Shown here in pieces: positions 60,901 through 64,000 of a stretch of DNA of 64,000 bases; position 1 is the stretch's first letter; each line of letters begins with the position of its first letter. The DNA is from Asterochloris sp. CNOR1 (Eukaryota; Chlorophyta; Trebouxiophyceae; Trebouxiales; Trebouxiaceae). The translations under genes were made by a program, and so were the position numbers. The DNA is taken from positions 1,364,001-1,428,000 of the forward strand of contig OZ017760.1 in assembly GCA_963969365.1 (NCBI GenBank). Reading direction: 5' to 3'. The notes beneath the pieces were generated by a model. The model was given only the letters and a program-made list of their open reading frames with translations, ran no database searches and had not been told where the DNA came from.

Positions 60901-63900
60901 CCTTCTCCCTGCACACACCAGAAATGGACCTGCCCCAACCAATTTAGCACCTCCTGGGCGTTTGTGGATGAGGCTGTCTTCCAGATAGTGTGCAGGTGCT
61001 GAGGCAGGTGTAGATTAGCAACAGGAATGGCATTGAGGGTGCTGACCTGTGTAGCTCTTCCAGGGGGATGAATTGTGGGCTTCGATGATCATGATGGTGA
61101 AGATGCTGTACCAGCAGCTCCAGCCGATAAAGGTACACCAGGTGGTCAGGTGCGAAAAGTGCTGGCATGGGCTGTGCACCAGCATGGCGTTGGGTATGAT
61201 CCAGACCGTGACATTCACCAGCTGCAGAGACGGGGGCGGGCGCATGCAGTCAGTGCGGGCTTGAGACTGCTGTGCTGACGCTTTGCAGCAGGTGGGGCAC
61301 ACAGAGCAGTGCTGGCTTCCAGTTGTGACGAGCCCAAGGCACGGGGGCATACAGCCCATCTGTGGGAATTCGGGGATAGACAGCATCCAGCGTGATTCAG
61401 ATGCAGCAGGCACGGCTGAAGCACAGAGGCATTTGGTCTTCTGTTGTGCCTATGTTACATTCCAGCTTGGCTTTGCATGTCAGCGTATTAGGACCAGGCC
61501 ACAGTTGCGAAAGGTGCCCACAGCAACATGCGGACAGTGAGTGCAGCGCAGCAAGGTCTCACCTGCAGGAAGAGCTCTGCAAAGTGGATCCTCACGGCCA
61601 CTAGCCGCCTGTGGGACCTGCATGCAGCAAGGGAGTGAGGTCAGCAAGGGCTCCACCCACTGCCAGCGCAGCGGTGAGATGAGCACTGACATCAGTTGCA
61701 CACATGGCTACATGCAAGTAACACCTGTGCACGACCTAATGCAAATGCAGCTGCAATTGATGAGTGCGTAGTGCTGTAGCGCGCTCTGCAAAACAAGTTC
61801 TGTGCAGTAGCAGCTGCACTGGCTGCATGTCTGTGCAACACCACCGAGACACATCACATCTAGAGGCCCCTGCCTCACCAGCGCTTGCCGGCCCTTTTGA
61901 CCCAGTACCATCTATGGATGGCCACCCCCGTGCAGGCGGCCAGGGCTGCCCAGCAAAACACCCCCAGCCCTGTGTTCCAGCCAACTGGCACTCGGCTTTG
62001 GAGGAACCATTGGTCGTCCTGCAGTGAGCAAGAAGCTGCCTGACCAGGGCGCTGCCTCTGCATCGTCATGTGCCTGGCAATGAGCATGAATGCAGGGTGC
62101 TGTGCATGACCCCCATGAAGGCTGCTACCTGCTGCTGAAGTGCCAGGACAAGCTGCCTGCACAGGACGCTGATGGAGAACCACCAGCAAGAGAGTGAGAA
62201 GCAAGCTGCCATCCAGGCTCCAGTCAGGCAGGCAAGACTGGCGCATATGAGGACGGCCAGCGCAGAGAGGCGGAGCCCAGCATGAGCATCATCCAGGCTC
62301 TGTGTGCAGCTGGCCTTGCCTGCACCGTCTCACTCACATCACACAAGCCATGAACTGCTGCTTGCTCTGGACAGCAGATTGCAGGTGTGCCCTGTGCACA
62401 CAAGTCACAACCTCACTGACACCACACAAGGCATGAGCTGCTGCTTGCTGTGGACAGCAGACAGCAGGTGCAGCATGCAGCACTGAAAGCAAACCTTGGT
62501 GAGCTTGAAGCCCAAGGTCCAGGCCAGGACAGCCAACGCCACCACATTAGTGATCCTCACACAGATTATGGTAGCCTGCAGAACACGGCAGTAGTCAGCA
62601 TGGGCAACCCTTGCTCTTGTCACAGTGTGCATTGCTGACGTGCTGGTTCCATGACAAATAGAACTTGGAAGATGTTTTGACTGGTTTCAGAAGTACCTCC
62701 AAAACGCAACAGCCTTAGCAGCAGGATTTAGTACTGAGGCAGCAGCGGCTCACCTTTGCTTGCCGCTCCCGCACAAACTCTGCTCTGAGTACGACATCCT
62801 GCACAATGGGGGCAGCTGTTTCACACACAAGGCAAAACTGAGAAGCGTGTACTAGAATACTCCACTGTCAGCGGCCTCCTACGTAAGACAGACCTGCGCC
62901 CCAGCAGCTGGCACAGGGCCACCCATTGAGGGGCGCAATGATATGCAGCAGCTGACAATGGTCCAGGCTGTACAGACGCTTAAGGATACAAGCACAGCCA
63001 GACCGGCCCACCTGCACAGGATCGTAGTGCCCTGTTCTGGTGAAGCCTGGTTGCTTCTGCTCCCCGCCTGCTGCTGAGGCACAGCTGTCCGTCCTTTGGT
63101 GCCCATCGATCTGGGCGGTGTGGTGATGATGGGGGTGGTGCGGAGTGTACCCTCCATCATCAAAAGCATACTCAGCATCGGCGTCGCCGCTGCTGCTGTC
63201 GGGATCGCCTGACTGTGACTGCAGGGGAAGTCAGGCGAGAAGGTCAGATACAACATTGTGTGGAGCCAGGCGCAGCAGCACGGGTGAGTCGCCCTCAGAA
63301 CGATACACAAGCAGACCCTCAGCCCAGGGTTGGATCAGCCCAGCCACTGTGGTGCCATCTGACAGAGGCCATCTGTCAGAGGTCGCTGCGAAGGGAAAGC
63401 ATGCGTTGCATCACGACGTCATTGCTTTTGGTGCAGCAGATGCCTGCACTTGCATGCCCTGTGCAATGTTGAGTTCCCCACTGCTCAAGGTGCGCAAATG
63501 GCCTGACAACTGGTCTCAAAGCCCAAGTGCTAAGCCCTGCTCCATGGTGAGCCTTGCAGGCTGTCTTTGGAGCCCAAATGGTACCATGGCACGCCTGCCA
63601 GATATCACAACCAGAGTGACCCTATGTCCCCTCAGCATGTCATGCTGCTGCTCCTCAGTGCCAAAGCAGCTCTGTTCGGCACACGCCATACCTTACAACG
63701 CCCATGTGTGCATAGCTTTGGTGAGCGCTCTAGTTGCTCAGGGCAAGACATCAAGCCTGGCGACCAGGTCACACTCTGCCACTGTGGCCCAGTGGCAAGG
63801 CCTTAACCTGCTGCTACTCCCTGACAAGTCAGGCAGAGGTGGTCTACTGGCTGCATAGCACTGCCAGGTCTGGCCCTTCTCTAGTGATCAGCGAATTATC

Positions 63901-63977
63901 CAGCTGCTGCCCATGGTCCCTGCCGCGCTGCTGGGTGAAAGTCTTACCTCCAAGTAGACACAGCAGGCCTGCTGCAT
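51960..63977 (-). CDS. Polytopic membrane protein fused to a class-3 lipase
   Basis: 28 exons keep frame throughout (1153 aa): 63977-63948, 63218-63012, 62798-62754, 62575-62495, 62018-61879, 61617-61563, 61221-61047, 60862-60746, 60399-60281, 59935-59804, 59596-59578, 59468-59368, 59196-59116, 58842-58769, 58576-58546, 58448-58374, 58123-58031, 57511-57428, 57172-57056, 56674-56572, 56217-56122, 55915-55833, 55597-55465, 55101-55001, 54550-54404, 54076-53872, 53538-53294 and 52532-51960. Residues about 100-435 hold seven or eight hydrophobic helices (NVVALAVLAWTLGF, LVVFLFFETNNLFINIW, MASLIFYLAWWMFYVW). The lipase part (about 490-760) shows NTIVLSFRGTASLVNALADIQ, GHSLGGALATLAAFDIA with the nucleophile Ser, TFGAPRTGNHAFAR and INNQDMV. 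It probably hydrolyses acylglycerols or phospholipids at a membrane. The Ser/Gln-rich tail looks disordered. The first exon could continue beyond the window. Confidence 0.92.
52940..53140 (-). repeat. Two decayed copies of the 3' end and donor of lipase exon 53294-53538
   Basis: The exon ends EAMSFPGWQ before GTGTG. On the plus strand CACCTGCCAGCCTGGGAAGC recurs as CACCTGCCAGCCTGAGATAG near 52950. A shorter block, CTGGCCTGGAGTGAAAGTGG, lies near 53097 and is followed by CCACCTGCAGGAGCCCCTGCC. Both lie in the following intron, about 345 and 200 bp away. Confidence 0.75.
54660..54770 (-). repeat. Decayed copy of the 5' part of lipase exon 54404-54550
   Basis: In the intron upstream, the minus strand reads ..GGGTGCTGCATCTGCTGG.. 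then ..GTGAAGCATGCTGGC-like sequence. It parallels GGCGTGCTGAGTCTGCTGGC and GTGCTGAAGCATGCTGGCC of the exon, displaced by about 200 bp. Confidence 0.7.
56364..56442. repeat. Perfect 31-bp inverted repeat with 17-nt loop
   Basis: The left arm (56364-56394) and right arm (56412-56442) are exact reverse complements, 31 of 31, around a 17-nt spacer. The element sits inside the lipase intron 56218-56571, so the pre-mRNA would fold into a strong hairpin. No flanking direct repeat or transposase is evident. Confidence 0.95.
59578..59596 (-). other. 19-nt micro-exon of the lipase gene
   Basis: Between a TGCAG acceptor and a GTAGGT donor lie 19 bases encoding KRRRLW plus one base. Including it is the only way I found to join the exons ending at 59804 and starting at 59468 in frame. 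It places a basic cluster between two membrane helices. Confidence 0.7.
62334..62470. repeat. Intronic duplication of about 55 bp in the lipase gene
   Basis: Blocks at 62334-62388 and 62414-62470 are about 85 percent identical (ACACAAG.CATGA.CTGCTGCTTGCT.TGGACAGCAGA). Neither matches an exon, so this is an intron-only duplication. Confidence 0.85.
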
Positions 63978-64000
63978 CTGATGCCAAGGCGCCAAACTGT

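Noticed and set aside
63145-63858. 237-codon open frame on the plus strand
   Set aside because: Antisense to lipase exon 2 and the first intron, with no recognisable domain or splice context.

Overview
The window is eukaryotic nuclear DNA, most likely from a green alga (Chlorophyta; I would guess Trebouxiophyceae, moderate confidence). The reasons are intron-dense genes of up to 28 exons, introns that almost all run GTGAG/GTAAG...TGCAG, and a TGTAA poly(A)-type signal after some stop codons. Several proteins are also Ala/Gln/Pro-rich, and the set resembles plant and algal proteins: a plant-type BAR-PH-ArfGAP-ankyrin protein, ALADIN, SEC11 and a class-3 lipase. I see no prokaryotic operon, CRISPR array, tRNA, rRNA or recognisable transposon.

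Nine genes are supported. Left to right they are: the 3' part of a glutathione S-transferase (111-1881, +); an XRN-like 5'-3' exoribonuclease (about 5067-14787, -); the signal peptidase catalytic subunit SEC11 (15050-16391, +); a 1677-residue low-complexity nuclear-looking protein of unknown function (17277-24580, -); a BAR-PH-ArfGAP-ankyrin protein with 20 exons (24963-36527, +); a protein with a C-terminal thioredoxin-like [2Fe-2S] domain (36934 to about 39112, -); a secreted alkaline-phosphatase-superfamily phosphodiesterase with 18 exons (39237-46027, +); the nucleoporin ALADIN (about 47328-51042, +, 5' end unresolved); and a 28-exon polytopic-membrane plus class-3 lipase fusion (51960-63977, -). 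Strands nearly alternate, giving three head-to-head pairs with short shared intergenic spaces and three tail-to-tail pairs. I built the models by hand from splice signals. For five genes (SEC11, the 1677-aa gene, ArfGAP, phosphodiesterase, lipase) every exon joint keeps the reading frame, which is strong internal support.

The most striking feature is not a gene. In nearly every gene the introns contain partial, decayed copies of the neighbouring exon, usually with its splice site, at a spacing of roughly 100-165 bp. I call these 'exon echoes'. Some exons have two or three echoes, for example the ArfGAP zinc finger, the linker exon at 33670 and the exon at 34845. Repeated local tandem duplication of exon-plus-splice-site segments, followed by decay of all but one copy, would explain them. 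A few echoes keep an open frame and could be alternative exons.
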